DNA of 64,000 nucleotides from positions 6,696,001 through 6,760,000 of the forward strand of contig NZ_CP009110.1 in NCBI RefSeq assembly GCF_000739085.1, read 5' to 3'. The stretch is from Amycolatopsis methanolica 239 (GTDB lineage: Bacteria > Actinomycetota > Actinomycetes > Mycobacteriales > Pseudonocardiaceae). Position 1 is the first letter of the stretch, and the number at the start of each line of letters is the position of its first letter. A program made the position numbers and the translations under genes. The notes beneath the pieces are model-generated. The model did not search any database, was not told the origin of the DNA, and worked only from the letters and a program-made list of their open reading frames with translations. Of the stretch, positions 54,449 through 63,020 are shown one piece after another.

Positions 54449-57211
54449 CTACTTCTTCGCGGCCGCCTTCTTCGCAGGGGCCTTGCGCGCCGGCGCCTTC
54501 TTCTTCGGCGCCGGGCCCTTCGCGCGCTTCTCGGCGAGCAGCTCGGACGCCCGCTCCGGGGTCAGCCCTTCGATGCTGTCGCCCTTGCGCAGGGTCGCGT
54601 TGTACTCCCCGTCGGTGACGTACGGGCCGAACCGGCCGTCCTTGACCACCATCGGCTTCTTGGACACCGGGTCCTCGCCCAGTTCCTTCAGCGGCGGCTT
54701 CGCGGCGCCCCGGCGGCCACGCTGCTTCGGCTCCGCGTAGATCTTCAGCGCCTCTTCGAGCGTGATGGAGAAGATCTGGTCCTCGCTCGACAGCGACCGC
54801 GAGTCCGTGCCCTTCTTCAGGTACGGACCGTAGCGCCCGTTCTGCGCGGTGATCTCCTCACCGGTCTCCGGGTCCTTGCCGACCACGCGCGGCAGCGACA
54901 GCAGCTTGAGCGCGTCCTCCAGCGTCACCGTCTCGATCGACATCGACCGGAACAGCGAACCGGTGCGCGGCTTCGGCTTCTTCGCCTTGCTGGTCTTCTT
55001 GCCCTCGGTCTCCTCGGGCTCCGGCAGCACCTCGGTGACGTACGGGCCGAACCGGCCCTCCTTGGCGACGATCCGGTGCTGGGTGACCGGGTCAACGCCG
55101 AGGTCACGGCCCTCCTGCGGGGTCGCGAACAGCTTCTCCGCGATCTCCACGGTCAGCTCGTCCGGCGGCAGGTCCTCCGGCAGGTTCGCGCGCTGCGGCT
55201 TGCCGTCCACCTCGCGCTCCAGGTACGGGCCGTAGCGGCCGACCCGCACGTGCACGGTGTGCCCGTCGTTGTCCTCGAACATCGGGATGGAGTTGATCTC
55301 GCGCGGGTCGATGTCCTCGACCCCGCCGCTGACCAGCTTCTTCAGCCCGCCGAGGCGGCCGACCGAGCCGTCCACGCCCTGCTCGCCGCCGAAGTAGAAC
55401 CGCGACAGCCAGCGGGTGCGCTGCTCGTTCCCGGCCGCGATGCGGTCGAGCTCGTCCTCCATTGCGGCGGTGAAGTCGTAGTCGACCAGCCGCTCGAAGT
55501 GCCGCTCCAGCAGCCCGACCACGGCGAACGCGACCCACGACGGGACCAGCGCGGAGCCCTTCTTCCAGACGTACCCGCGGTCCTGGATGGTCTTGATGAT
55601 CGACGCGTACGTCGACGGGCGGCCGATGCCCAGCTCCTCCAGCTTGCTGACCAGGCTGGGCTCGTTGTAGCGCGCCGGCGGCGTGGTCGCGTGCCCGTCC
55701 GGGGACAGGTCGGTCGCGGTCAGCGCCTGGTCCTTCACCAGCTGCGGCAGGCGGCTCTGCTTGTCGTCGGCCTCGGCGCCGGAGTCGGCGTCCACCGCCT
55801 CCACGTAGGCCTTGAGGAAGCCGGCGAAGGTGATCGTGCGGCCGGACGCGGCGAACACGCACTCCTCGCCCGTGCTCGCGGTGCCGGTGATGCGCACCGA
55901 CATCGTGGTGCCCTTGGCGTCGGCCATCTGCGAGGCGATCGTGCGCTGCCAGATCAGCTCGTACAGCCGGAACTCGTCGGCCTGCAGCTCGCCGGCGACC
56001 TGGCCGGGCGTGCGGAACACCTCGCCCGCGGGGCGGATCGCCTCGTGGGCCTCCTGCGCGTTCTTGACCTTGCGGGTGTACTGCCGCGGCGTCGGCGAGA
56101 CGTGGTCTTTGCCGTACAGCTCGGTCGCCTGGCTGCGGGCCGCCGCCAGCGCCGACTCCGACAGCGTCGTGGAGTCGGTACGCATGTAGGTGATGTACCC
56201 GTTCTGGTACAGCCGCTGCGCGATCTGCATCGTGGTCTCGGCGTTGAAGCGCAGCTTGCGGCCGGCCTCCTGCTGCAGCGTGGAGGTCATGAACGGCGCG
56301 TACGGCCGCCGCGTGTACGGCTTCTCCTCGACGCTGGTGACCTTGAAGTCCCGCTGGTGCAGGCCCTGGGCCAGCGCACGCGCCGCCGCCTCCTCCAGCA
56401 CCCGGACGTCCTTGGCGTTCGCCTTGAGCTGCCCGGAGGCGTCGAAGTCCTTGCCGGTGGCCAGGCGCGCGCCGTCGACCGACACCAGGCGCGCCGGGAA
56501 CTGGCGCGGGCTGGCGTCCTCGCCCGCGTCCATCGTCGCGGAGATGTCCCAGTACGAGGCCGAGGTGAACTTGATGCGCTCCCGCTCGCGCTCCACGACC
56601 AGCCGCGTCGCCACCGACTGCACCCGGCCCGCCGACAGCCGCGGCATGACCTTCTTCCACAGCACCGGCGAGACCTCGTAGCCGTACAGCCGGTCCAGGA
56701 TGCGGCGGGTCTCCTGCGCGTCGACGAGGTCCCCGTCCAGCTCGCGGGTGTCCTCGGCGGCCGCGCGGACGGCCTGCTCGGTGACCTCGTGGAAGACCAT
56801 CCGGCGCACCGGGACCTTCGGCTTGAGGGTCTCCAGCAGGTGCCAGGCGATGGCCTCGCCCTCGCGGTCGGGGTCGGTGGCGAGGAAGAGCTCGTCGACG
56901 TCCTTCAGCAGGCTCTTCAACTCGGTGACCTTGGACTTCTTGTCCGCGGAGACGACGTAGAGCGGCTCGAAGTCGTGGTCGACGTTCACGCCGAGCTTCG
57001 CCCAGGACTCGCCCTTGTACTTGGCCGGGACGTCCTCCGCCTTCGACGGCAGGTCGCGGATGTGCCCGACCGAGGACTCCACGACGTAGCCCGGGCCGAG
57101 GTAGGAGGCGATCTTGCGGGCCTTGGCGGGCGACTCGACGATCACCAACCGCCGACGACCGGCGCCGTTCGCCCCGGTGTCGTCCTTCTTCGTCTTCGTC
57201 GATCCAGCCAC
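54449..57211 (-). CDS. topA: DNA topoisomerase I
   Basis: 920-residue type IA topoisomerase relaxing negative supercoils. The TOPRIM domain shows LVIVESPAKA and TDPDREGEAIAWHL; the catalytic Tyr is in YITYMRTDS near residue 340. Four C-terminal repeats carrying G(R/R)(Y/F)GPY (for example GRYGPYLERE, GRFGPYVTEV) replace zinc fingers, as in actinobacteria, and the last 30 residues are Lys/Ala-rich (KKAPARKAPAKKA), typical of mycobacterial TopA and needed for strand passage. Start GTG 57211 (MAGSTKTKK). It is convergent with nothing; the EspG-like gene follows. Confidence 0.97.
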   Translation of the reverse strand: MAGSTKTKKDDTGANGAGRRRLVIVESPAKARKIASYLGPGYVVESSVGHIRDLPSKAEDVPAKYKGESWAKLGVNVDHDFEPLYVVSADKKSKVTELKSLLKDVDELFLATDPDREGEAIAWHLLETLKPKVPVRRMVFHEVTEQAVRAAAEDTRELDGDLVDAQETRRILDRLYGYEVSPVLWKKVMPRLSAGRVQSVATRLVVERERERIKFTSASYWDISATMDAGEDASPRQFPARLVSVDGARLATGKDFDASGQLKANAKDVRVLEEAAARALAQGLHQRDFKVTSVEEKPYTRRPYAPFMTSTLQQEAGRKLRFNAETTMQIAQRLYQNGYITYMRTDSTTLSESALAAARSQATELYGKDHVSPTPRQYTRKVKNAQEAHEAIRPAGEVFRTPGQVAGELQADEFRLYELIWQRTIASQMADAKGTTMSVRITGTASTGEECVFAASGRTITFAGFLKAYVEAVDADSGAEADDKQSRLPQLVKDQALTATDLSPDGHATTPPARYNEPSLVSKLEELGIGRPSTYASIIKTIQDRGYVWKKGSALVPSWVAFAVVGLLERHFERLVDYDFTAAMEDELDRIAAGNEQRTRWLSRFYFGGEQGVDGSVGRLGGLKKLVSGGVEDIDPREINSIPMFEDNDGHTVHVRVGRYGPYLEREVDGKPQRANLPEDLPPDELTVEIAEKLFATPQEGRDLGVDPVTQHRIVAKEGRFGPYVTEVLPEPEETEGKKTSKAKKPKPRTGSLFRSMSIETVTLEDALKLLSLPRVVGKDPETGEEITAQNGRYGPYLKKGTDSRSLSSEDQIFSITLEEALKIYAEPKQRGRRGAAKPPLKELGEDPVSKKPMVVKDGRFGPYVTDGEYNATLRKGDSIEGLTPERASELLAEKRAKGPAPKKKAPARKAPAKKAAAKK

Positions 57212-57313
57212 GCTGTCCGCTCTCCTGCTCCATCCCGCCGCTGCAGCAGCGGCGCCTGTTCAACCAGCAAGTGTGCACGTTGCCTGCCGGTGATGTCCCC
57301 CGAGGTGACGTAA

Positions 57314-57353
57314 CACGCCGCCGCACTTCCCGGCCGGGACGGGCCGCGGCGTG
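57314..57353. repeat. inverted repeat between topA and protease
   Basis: CACGCCGC (57314-57321) and GCGGCGTG (57346-57353) form a perfect 8-bp dyad with a 24-nt spacer containing cccggccggg. It lies in the 231-nt gap between the divergent topA and protease genes. Because both genes are transcribed away, it is more likely regulatory than a terminator. Confidence 0.4.
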
Positions 57354-57442
57354 CGTCATCTTCCCCTTTCCACACCTAGCACGTGATACCGGCCACACGC
57401 TTCGCGGGGCTTCTGAGTAGCCGTTCCGCTACGCTCCGCGTC

Positions 57443-58285
57443 ATGTTCCGCCGCCTGTTCACAATCCTCGCCGTTCTGCTGACCGGTCCCGCATTGGCCG
57501 GGGTCAGCGCCGCGTCCGCCGCACCCGCCGACTACAGCGGCATCGTCAAGCTCAGCAACTGCTCCGGTTCACTCGTCCGGTTGCCCCAGTCGGACGAGTT
57601 CGACCGCGCGCTCGTCCTCACCAACGGTCACTGCCTGGAGTCGGGCATGCCGGAACCAGGCGAGGTCCTGGTCAACCGGCCCGCCAACCGCAAGATGGTG
57701 CTGCTCGGCGCCGACGGCCGCGAGCTGGGCCAGATCCGCGCGACGAAGCTCGTCTACGCCACGATGACCGACACCGACGTCGCGCTCTACGCCCTCGACT
57801 CCTCCTACCGGGAGATCGCCCGCGACTTCGGCGGGCACCCGCTGACCGTGGCGGCCTCGCCCGCCAACGTCGGCACCCCGGTCAGCGTCGTCTCCGGCTT
57901 CTTCGCCCGCACCTGGAACTGCTCGATCGAACGCGTCGTGTACTCGGTGCGCGAGGCGGGCTGGACCTGGAAGGACTCGATCCGGTACGCGCCCGGCTGC
58001 GACACCGTCCACGGCACGTCCGGCTCGCCGATCATCGACCAGGGCAGCCGGGAGGTCGTCGGCATCAACAACACCGGCAACGACAACGGCGAGGTCTGCA
58101 CGTTCAACAACCCGTGCGAGGTCGACGAGAACGGCGTGGTGTTCGCCCGGCAGGGCCTGACCTACGGGCAGCAGACCTACCGGATCCCGGCCTGCTTCGC
58201 CAAGAACAACCAGCTCAGCCTGGTTCGGGACGGGTGCCTGCTGCCCAAGCCCAACGTGGCGCTGCCGGTTCCCATTCCCGCCTGA
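57443..58285 (+). CDS. secreted trypsin-like serine protease
   Basis: 280-residue secreted chymotrypsin-fold protease. A signal peptide (MFRRLFTILAVLLTGPALAGVSAASA) is followed by the catalytic His in TNGHC, Asp in DTDVALY and Ser in GTSGSPI. Extra cysteines (NCSG, WNCS, GCDTV, CTFNNPC) suggest disulfides outside the cell. The specificity is unclear. Start ATG 57443; an upstream in-frame stretch lacks a signal. It stands alone and is convergent with the Rv3647c-like gene, the stops 1-2 nt apart. Confidence 0.85.
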   Translation: MFRRLFTILAVLLTGPALAGVSAASAAPADYSGIVKLSNCSGSLVRLPQSDEFDRALVLTNGHCLESGMPEPGEVLVNRPANRKMVLLGADGRELGQIRATKLVYATMTDTDVALYALDSSYREIARDFGGHPLTVAASPANVGTPVSVVSGFFARTWNCSIERVVYSVREAGWTWKDSIRYAPGCDTVHGTSGSPIIDQGSREVVGINNTGNDNGEVCTFNNPCEVDENGVVFARQGLTYGQQTYRIPACFAKNNQLSLVRDGCLLPKPNVALPVPIPA

Positions 58286-58286
58286 A

Positions 58287-58883
58287 TCACACCGCCTGCC
58301 GGGCCGGTGCGTGCTGCGGCCACACCGGCTCGGCGCCCGGCGGGGGCATGCCGATGAGCTCGGCCAGCGTCGCGAGACGGCGGCGGCCGGTGACACGCAC
58401 GGCGGGCCCGCCGCCCTTCGGCCCCACCACCTGCGCCGGCACGCCGAGCTGCCGGAACGCCTCGGCGAGCGGCTCGTGCGTGCCCGGCGCGCGCTCGTCG
58501 ACGGCCAGCAGGTACCCCTGGACACCCGGACGTCCCGCCGCGAGCGCCCACAGCCGCAGCGCCGCGCCGGTCAGCCGGAACCGCCCCGGCAGCGACTTCC
58601 CCTCGTCGTCGAGCCACGCCCTGGCCAGCCCGATCAGATCGGACCGGAACGCGGTGCGGACCACCGGTCCGCCGTCCTCGGTCCGGCCCAGCTCCGCCGC
58701 GACCCCGCGCCTGCCGAACTCGGCGACCAGCACCCGCGCGCGCCACACCTCGTCCACCTCGACGGTGAGGCGGGCGGCCGTGCGCGCGAAACCGGTGATC
58801 TGGCCCTGCCCGCACAGGACGCCGCTCAGGTCGGCGATGTCCGGGCCGCTCGCCTCCGCCGAGAAGAGCGACATCTGATCCAC
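58287..58883 (-). CDS. conserved actinobacterial protein (Rv3647c-like)
   Basis: 198 residues, no signal or membrane helix. By order and size it matches Rv3647c near topA in M. tuberculosis. The sequence can be split into two similar halves: RARVLVAEFGRRGVAAELG then GRFRLTGAALRLWALAAG; and GYLLAVDERAP then LAEAFRQLGVPAQVVGPK with VRVTGRRRLATLAELIG. This pattern of strand-helix-strand with LAELIG-type ends recalls the LAGLIDADG-like N-terminal domain of WhiA. If so, it would bind nucleic acid; this is a sequence-pattern inference only. Start ATG 58883. Confidence 0.7.
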   Translation of the reverse strand: MDQMSLFSAEASGPDIADLSGVLCGQGQITGFARTAARLTVEVDEVWRARVLVAEFGRRGVAAELGRTEDGGPVVRTAFRSDLIGLARAWLDDEGKSLPGRFRLTGAALRLWALAAGRPGVQGYLLAVDERAPGTHEPLAEAFRQLGVPAQVVGPKGGGPAVRVTGRRRLATLAELIGMPPPGAEPVWPQHAPARQAV

Positions 58884-58941
58884 AGCGGACAGGGTAGAAC
58901 ACCCGTTCGATTTCCCGCGAGTCGTCGCGTGGAAAAAGTTC

Positions 58942-58972
58942 TTGAAGTTGACGCAACGTCAAGCTCTACCGT
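58942..58972 (+). promoter_or_regulatory. MerR-type promoter with 19-bp spacer
   Basis: TTGAAG (-35, 58942-58947) and TACCGT (-10, 58967-58972) are separated by exactly 19 nt, the long spacer typical of MerR-activated promoters. The spacer holds the dyad TTGACGcaaCGTCAA (58948-58962). It drives the MerR gene that starts at 59001, so autoactivation is expected. Confidence 0.75.
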
Positions 58973-59000
58973 GGTTTTCACGGGCGAGGATGGAGACGAG

Positions 59001-59762
59001 ATGGACGAACCGCTGTCGATCGTCCAGGTGTCCAAGGCCTCCGGGGTGACCTCCCGGACCCTGCGGCACTACGACGACATCGGCCTGCTGCCACCGGCCT
59101 TCGCCGACACCAGCGGGAGGCGCTACTACCAGCGGGAACAGCTCATCCGGCTGCAGCAGATCCTGCTGCTGCGGGAGCTGGGACTCGGCCTGGACACGAT
59201 CGCCGAGGTCCTCGACGGGTCCGTGTCCAGGGCCGAGGCCCTGCGGCTGCACCGGAAATGGCTGCTGGCGGAGCGCGATCGGCTGGACCGGCTCGCCGAC
59301 ACCGTCGCCCGGACCATCGAAGAACTGGAAGGAGGGGAACACATGTCCGCCAAGGAACTGTTCGAGGGGTTTTCGCCGCACTCGGAGAAGGCGAAGTGGC
59401 TGGCAGAGGAAGCGGTGGAACGGTGGGGTGAGGACGCCGTGCAGTCGCACGAGCGGAGCAAGCGCTGGTCGGACGAGAAGTGGGACGCCGTCAAGCGGCA
59501 GGGCGCTGAGGCGGCCGAGCGGCTGGCCGAGCTGCTCCGGGAGGGTGTCCCGGCCGACGACGAGCGCGCGCTCGACGCGGTCGCGGCCCACCGCGCCTGG
59601 CTGGAGAGCTTCTGGACGCCGGACGCCGAGTCCTACACCGGCCTCGGCCGGCTGTACAGCGACGACGAACGCTTCCGCGGGGTTTACGAGGCGATCCACC
59701 CCGGGCTCGCCGAGTACCTGCGTGACGCGATGGCCGCGTACGCCCGCGCCCGGATGAGCTAG
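59001..59762 (+). CDS. MerR-family regulator with TipAS domain
   Basis: 253 residues, TipA-type. The MerR HTH is SIVQVSKASGVTSRTLRHYDDIGLLPPAFADTSGRRYY, followed by a coiled-coil helix (residues 75-115). A C-terminal TipAS domain is recognised by FSPHSEKAKWLAEEAVERWGEDAV and the acidic, helix-rich region after it. TipAS binds thiostrepton-like antibiotics covalently through a cysteine; I see no cysteine here, so ligand handling must differ. An internal ATG at 59343 could yield a TipAS-only form, as in Streptomyces tipA. It is driven by the promoter at 58942-58972. Confidence 0.87.
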   Translation: MDEPLSIVQVSKASGVTSRTLRHYDDIGLLPPAFADTSGRRYYQREQLIRLQQILLLRELGLGLDTIAEVLDGSVSRAEALRLHRKWLLAERDRLDRLADTVARTIEELEGGEHMSAKELFEGFSPHSEKAKWLAEEAVERWGEDAVQSHERSKRWSDEKWDAVKRQGAEAAERLAELLREGVPADDERALDAVAAHRAWLESFWTPDAESYTGLGRLYSDDERFRGVYEAIHPGLAEYLRDAMAAYARARMS

Positions 59763-60355
59763 CGGGGCGCGGCGGTCACCTGCACCGTGAGCTGCTGGCA
59801 CACCGGGGCGTGCGCGATCGCGGTGGCCAGCTCGGGCACGGTGTCGAAGCGGTTCAGCAGGTCGAGGCGGGACACCTCGTCCAGCGGGCCGTGCGCCTGC
59901 CCGAGCGTGGCCTCGTCGATGTCGCTGGCGTCCGTGGAATCGAGCCGCTGCCGGACGGCGGAGGCGCGGTCGCGCACGCCCTGGAAGTCGGCCACGGCCT
60001 GGGCCCGCACCTGGTCGCCACCTGGCACCGGGGACGGTGGCAGTTTGCCGAGCCCGTCCAGCGCGCGGTCCAGTCCGCCGATCACCGACCCGAGCAGTTC
60101 GCTCGACGTGCGCACGGCGCGGTGCGGGCTGCTCGGGTCCACGCTCGGCATCGTCGCCAGGCCCTGGACCAGCGAGCCGACGGCGACGCAGTAGTCGTCG
60201 GCCCACCGCGCGGCGGCGTCCTGCTGCCGGACCTGTTCCTGCGACAGGCCGGGGCCGCCCGGCTCGACGGTTCTCGCGGGCTGCTGGCCGCATCCGGAGA
60301 GGCCCACGCAGAGCCCGGTCAGCACCACCAGAAACAGCGACTTCCCGGGCCGCAC
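59759..60355 (-). CDS. lipoprotein of unknown function
   Basis: 198 residues from GTG 60355. A lipobox (GLCVGLSGC) follows a hydrophobic n-region, so it is anchored by Cys about 22 residues in. The mature part is helical, with a Cys pair far apart (DDYCVAVG, VCQQLTV) that could form a disulfide. I do not recognise the family. Start choice: Shine-Dalgarno GGAGG lies 7 nt before GTG 60355; the longer GTG 60418 start would bury the signal. It overlaps the MerR gene end by 4 nt. Confidence 0.75.
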   Translation of the reverse strand: MRPGKSLFLVVLTGLCVGLSGCGQQPARTVEPGGPGLSQEQVRQQDAAARWADDYCVAVGSLVQGLATMPSVDPSSPHRAVRTSSELLGSVIGGLDRALDGLGKLPPSPVPGGDQVRAQAVADFQGVRDRASAVRQRLDSTDASDIDEATLGQAHGPLDEVSRLDLLNRFDTVPELATAIAHAPVCQQLTVQVTAAPR

Positions 60356-60433
60356 CCACACACCTCCAGCTGCCGACGTGAGCTCTTTCCCGACGGTACC
60401 GAGACGATTGCGGATCACAACCGCCGGGCATGG

Positions 60434-60478
60434 AAAAGGCCGGGCCCGTCACGCTCCGTGCGCGACGAACCCGGCCTT
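60434..60478 (-). terminator. hppA terminator
   Basis: AAGGCCGGG (60436-60444) and CCCGGCCTT (60470-60478) form a 9-bp stem; a TTTT run follows on the minus strand (60434-60437). It lies 10 nt after the hppA stop. The loop (25 nt) can itself fold. Confidence 0.7.
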
Positions 60479-60487
60479 CCGGACGTG

Positions 60488-62782
60488 TCAGGCGGTCTTC
60501 GCCGGGGTGGCGTCCTCGCTCGGCGTCTCCGTCATGACGCTCGCGCGCCGCTTCGACACCACGATCGCGGCGATGATGATCGCCACCGCGACCAGCGAAA
60601 TCGCGATCCGCACGCCCGCGGAGGCGTCCGGCCCGATCGAGAACTGCACGACGGCGGGCGCGATCAGCACCGAGACCAGGTTCATCACCTTGATCAGCGG
60701 GTTGATCGCCGGGCCCGCGGTGTCCTTGAACGGGTCGCCGACGGTGTCGCCGATGACCGTCGCGGCGTGCGCCTCGGAGCCCTTGCCACCGTGGTGGCCG
60801 TCCTCGACCAGCTTCTTCGCGTTGTCCCAGGCGCCACCGGAGTTGGCCAGAAAGATCGCCATCAGGGTGCCGGTCGCGATCGCCCCCGCCAGGTAACCGG
60901 CCAGCGCGCCGGTGCCGAGGCCGAAGCCGACGGCGATCGGGGCGAACACCGCGAGCAGACCCGGGGTGGCCAGCTCACGCAGCGAGTCGCGGGTGACGAT
61001 GTCCACGACCTTGCCGTACTCGGGCCGCGTGGTGCCCTCCATGATCCCCGGAATGTCCCGGAACTGGCGGCGCACCTCGTACACCACCGCGCCCGCGGCG
61101 CGGGACACGGCGTTGACCGCGAGACCGGAGAACAGGAAGACCACCGCGGCGCCGATGATCACGCCGACCAGCGTGTTCGGGCTGACGATGGTGTCCACGA
61201 ACGACTTCACGCCCGCCGCGGACTCGCCGATGTCGGCCAGCGCCTTGGAGATCGAGTCCTGGTACGAACCGAACAGCGCGGTCGCCGCCAGCACGGCGGT
61301 CGCGATCGCGATGCCCTTGGTGATCGCCTTGGTGGTGTTGCCGACCGCGTCCAGCTCGGTCAGGATCTGCGCCGCGTTCTCGTCGACCTCGCCAGACATC
61401 TCCGCGATGCCCTGCGCGTTGTCCGAGACCGGGCCAAAGGTGTCCATCGCGACGATGACGCCGACCGTGGTCAGCAGACCGGTGCCGGCGAGCGCGACCG
61501 CGAACAGCGCGATCGTGCCGCCGAGCAGGTAGGCGCCGAACACCGCCGCGCCGATCACCAGCGCGGTGTAGACGGCCGACTCGAAGCCGACCGAGATGCC
61601 GGACAGGATGACGGTCGCGGCGCCGGTCCGCGAGGTGTCCCCGACGTTCTTCACCGGCCCGTGCTCGGTGCCGGTGTAGTAGCCGGTCAGCTTCAGGATC
61701 ACGCCGGCCAGCACGATGCCGATGATCACGGCGACGAACGCGATGAGCGCCGGGTTGCCGTCGATGCCCGCCTGGTCCGCGCCGAACTCGGCGAACGAGC
61801 CGGGCAGGTAGACAAACGCGGCGATCGCGCACAGCACCGCGGAAATGGCTGCCGAGATGTAGAACGAGCGGTTGATCGTGACCAGGCCGTTCTCACCGGA
61901 ACGGGCGCGCGTGATGTAGACGCCGATGACCGCGGTGATGACACCGATGGCGGGCACGATCAGCGGGAACAGCAGGCCGTCGACACCGAACGCGGTGCTG
62001 CCGAGGATGAGCGCGGCGACCAGGGTCACCGCGTAGGACTCGAAGAGGTCGGCCGCCATGCCGGCGCAGTCACCCACGTTGTCGCCCACGTTGTCGGCGA
62101 TGGTGGCCGCGTTGCGCGGGTCGTCCTCCGGGATGTTCTGCTCGACCTTGCCGACCAGGTCCGCGCCCACGTCGGCGGCCTTGGTGAAGATGCCGCCGCC
62201 GACACGCATGAACATCGCGATCAGCGCGGCGCCGAAGCCGAAGCCCTCGAGCACCTTCGGCGCCTGGCCGGTGTAGACGAGCACGACGACCGCGGCGCCG
62301 AACAGGCCGAGGCCGACGGTGAACATGCCGACCGCGCCGCCGGTGCGGAACGCGGCGCGCATCGCCTTCTCCCGGCCGCCCGGCTCGCGGGAGGCGGCGG
62401 CGACCCGCAGGTTGGCCCGCGTCGCCAGCCACATGCCGGTGTAGCCGATGAGGAACGAGAACACCGCGCCGACGAGGAAGAACAGCGAGCGGCCGATGCG
62501 CTCGTTCCAGTCCTCCGCCGGGAGCGCGAGGAGCAGCAGGAACACCACTACACCGAAGATCGAGAGGGTGTTGCGCTGCCGCTTCAGATACGCGGCCGCC
62601 CCTTCCTGTACGGCCTTGGCGATGTCCTGCATCTTCGTGGTGCCCTGGCCGGCGGCCAGCACCTCCTTGAGCAGGAGCCAGCCGATGACCAGTGCGATCA
62701 GGGCGATGACGGCGACGACGGCCGCGATGCCGTAGTCACCTCCGGAAAACTCGAGGCCCTCCGCGAGGGTCTGCCGGGACAT
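60488..62782 (-). CDS. hppA: membrane H+-translocating pyrophosphatase
   Basis: 764 residues with about 15-16 transmembrane helices. The PPi-binding motifs are present: DVGADLVGKVEQ and DNVGDNVGDCAGMAADLFESY. The GNTTKAITKG motif has Lys at the position that marks K+-independent proton pumps (A in K+-dependent types). It couples PPi hydrolysis to proton export. Start ATG 62782 after AGGAGGAC; an upstream reading is not conserved. It has its own terminator and its divergent neighbour is a helicase. Confidence 0.96.
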   Translation of the reverse strand: MSRQTLAEGLEFSGGDYGIAAVVAVIALIALVIGWLLLKEVLAAGQGTTKMQDIAKAVQEGAAAYLKRQRNTLSIFGVVVFLLLLALPAEDWNERIGRSLFFLVGAVFSFLIGYTGMWLATRANLRVAAASREPGGREKAMRAAFRTGGAVGMFTVGLGLFGAAVVVLVYTGQAPKVLEGFGFGAALIAMFMRVGGGIFTKAADVGADLVGKVEQNIPEDDPRNAATIADNVGDNVGDCAGMAADLFESYAVTLVAALILGSTAFGVDGLLFPLIVPAIGVITAVIGVYITRARSGENGLVTINRSFYISAAISAVLCAIAAFVYLPGSFAEFGADQAGIDGNPALIAFVAVIIGIVLAGVILKLTGYYTGTEHGPVKNVGDTSRTGAATVILSGISVGFESAVYTALVIGAAVFGAYLLGGTIALFAVALAGTGLLTTVGVIVAMDTFGPVSDNAQGIAEMSGEVDENAAQILTELDAVGNTTKAITKGIAIATAVLAATALFGSYQDSISKALADIGESAAGVKSFVDTIVSPNTLVGVIIGAAVVFLFSGLAVNAVSRAAGAVVYEVRRQFRDIPGIMEGTTRPEYGKVVDIVTRDSLRELATPGLLAVFAPIAVGFGLGTGALAGYLAGAIATGTLMAIFLANSGGAWDNAKKLVEDGHHGGKGSEAHAATVIGDTVGDPFKDTAGPAINPLIKVMNLVSVLIAPAVVQFSIGPDASAGVRIAISLVAVAIIIAAIVVSKRRASVMTETPSEDATPAKTA

Positions 62783-63020
62783 CCGTCCTCCTGGAAACGT
62801 TCCTGTCGCCAGTGACAGCTCGCCTTCCGAAAGCCGTGCCGACGCTGGCATGGGATCTACACCACAAGTGGTGCCGGTTGCGGGGAGTGTATTGGTAATG
62901 GATCCGGCGCGGTCAGGGCGTCCCGCAACGATCACTCTCGGTACATGTGAGCCTGCTCACGGTTCATGATCTTTTCACACGAGACCGGTTCTGTCGTACA
63001 CGTGTGCGAAGCTGGAAAGC

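Noticed and set aside
54212-57313. 1033-residue plus-strand open frame opposite topA
   Set aside because: Shadow of topA; leucine/arginine-rich without domains.
59810-62815. 1001-residue plus-strand open frame opposite hppA
   Set aside because: Shadow of hppA with His/Arg/Asp-rich composition; no domain.
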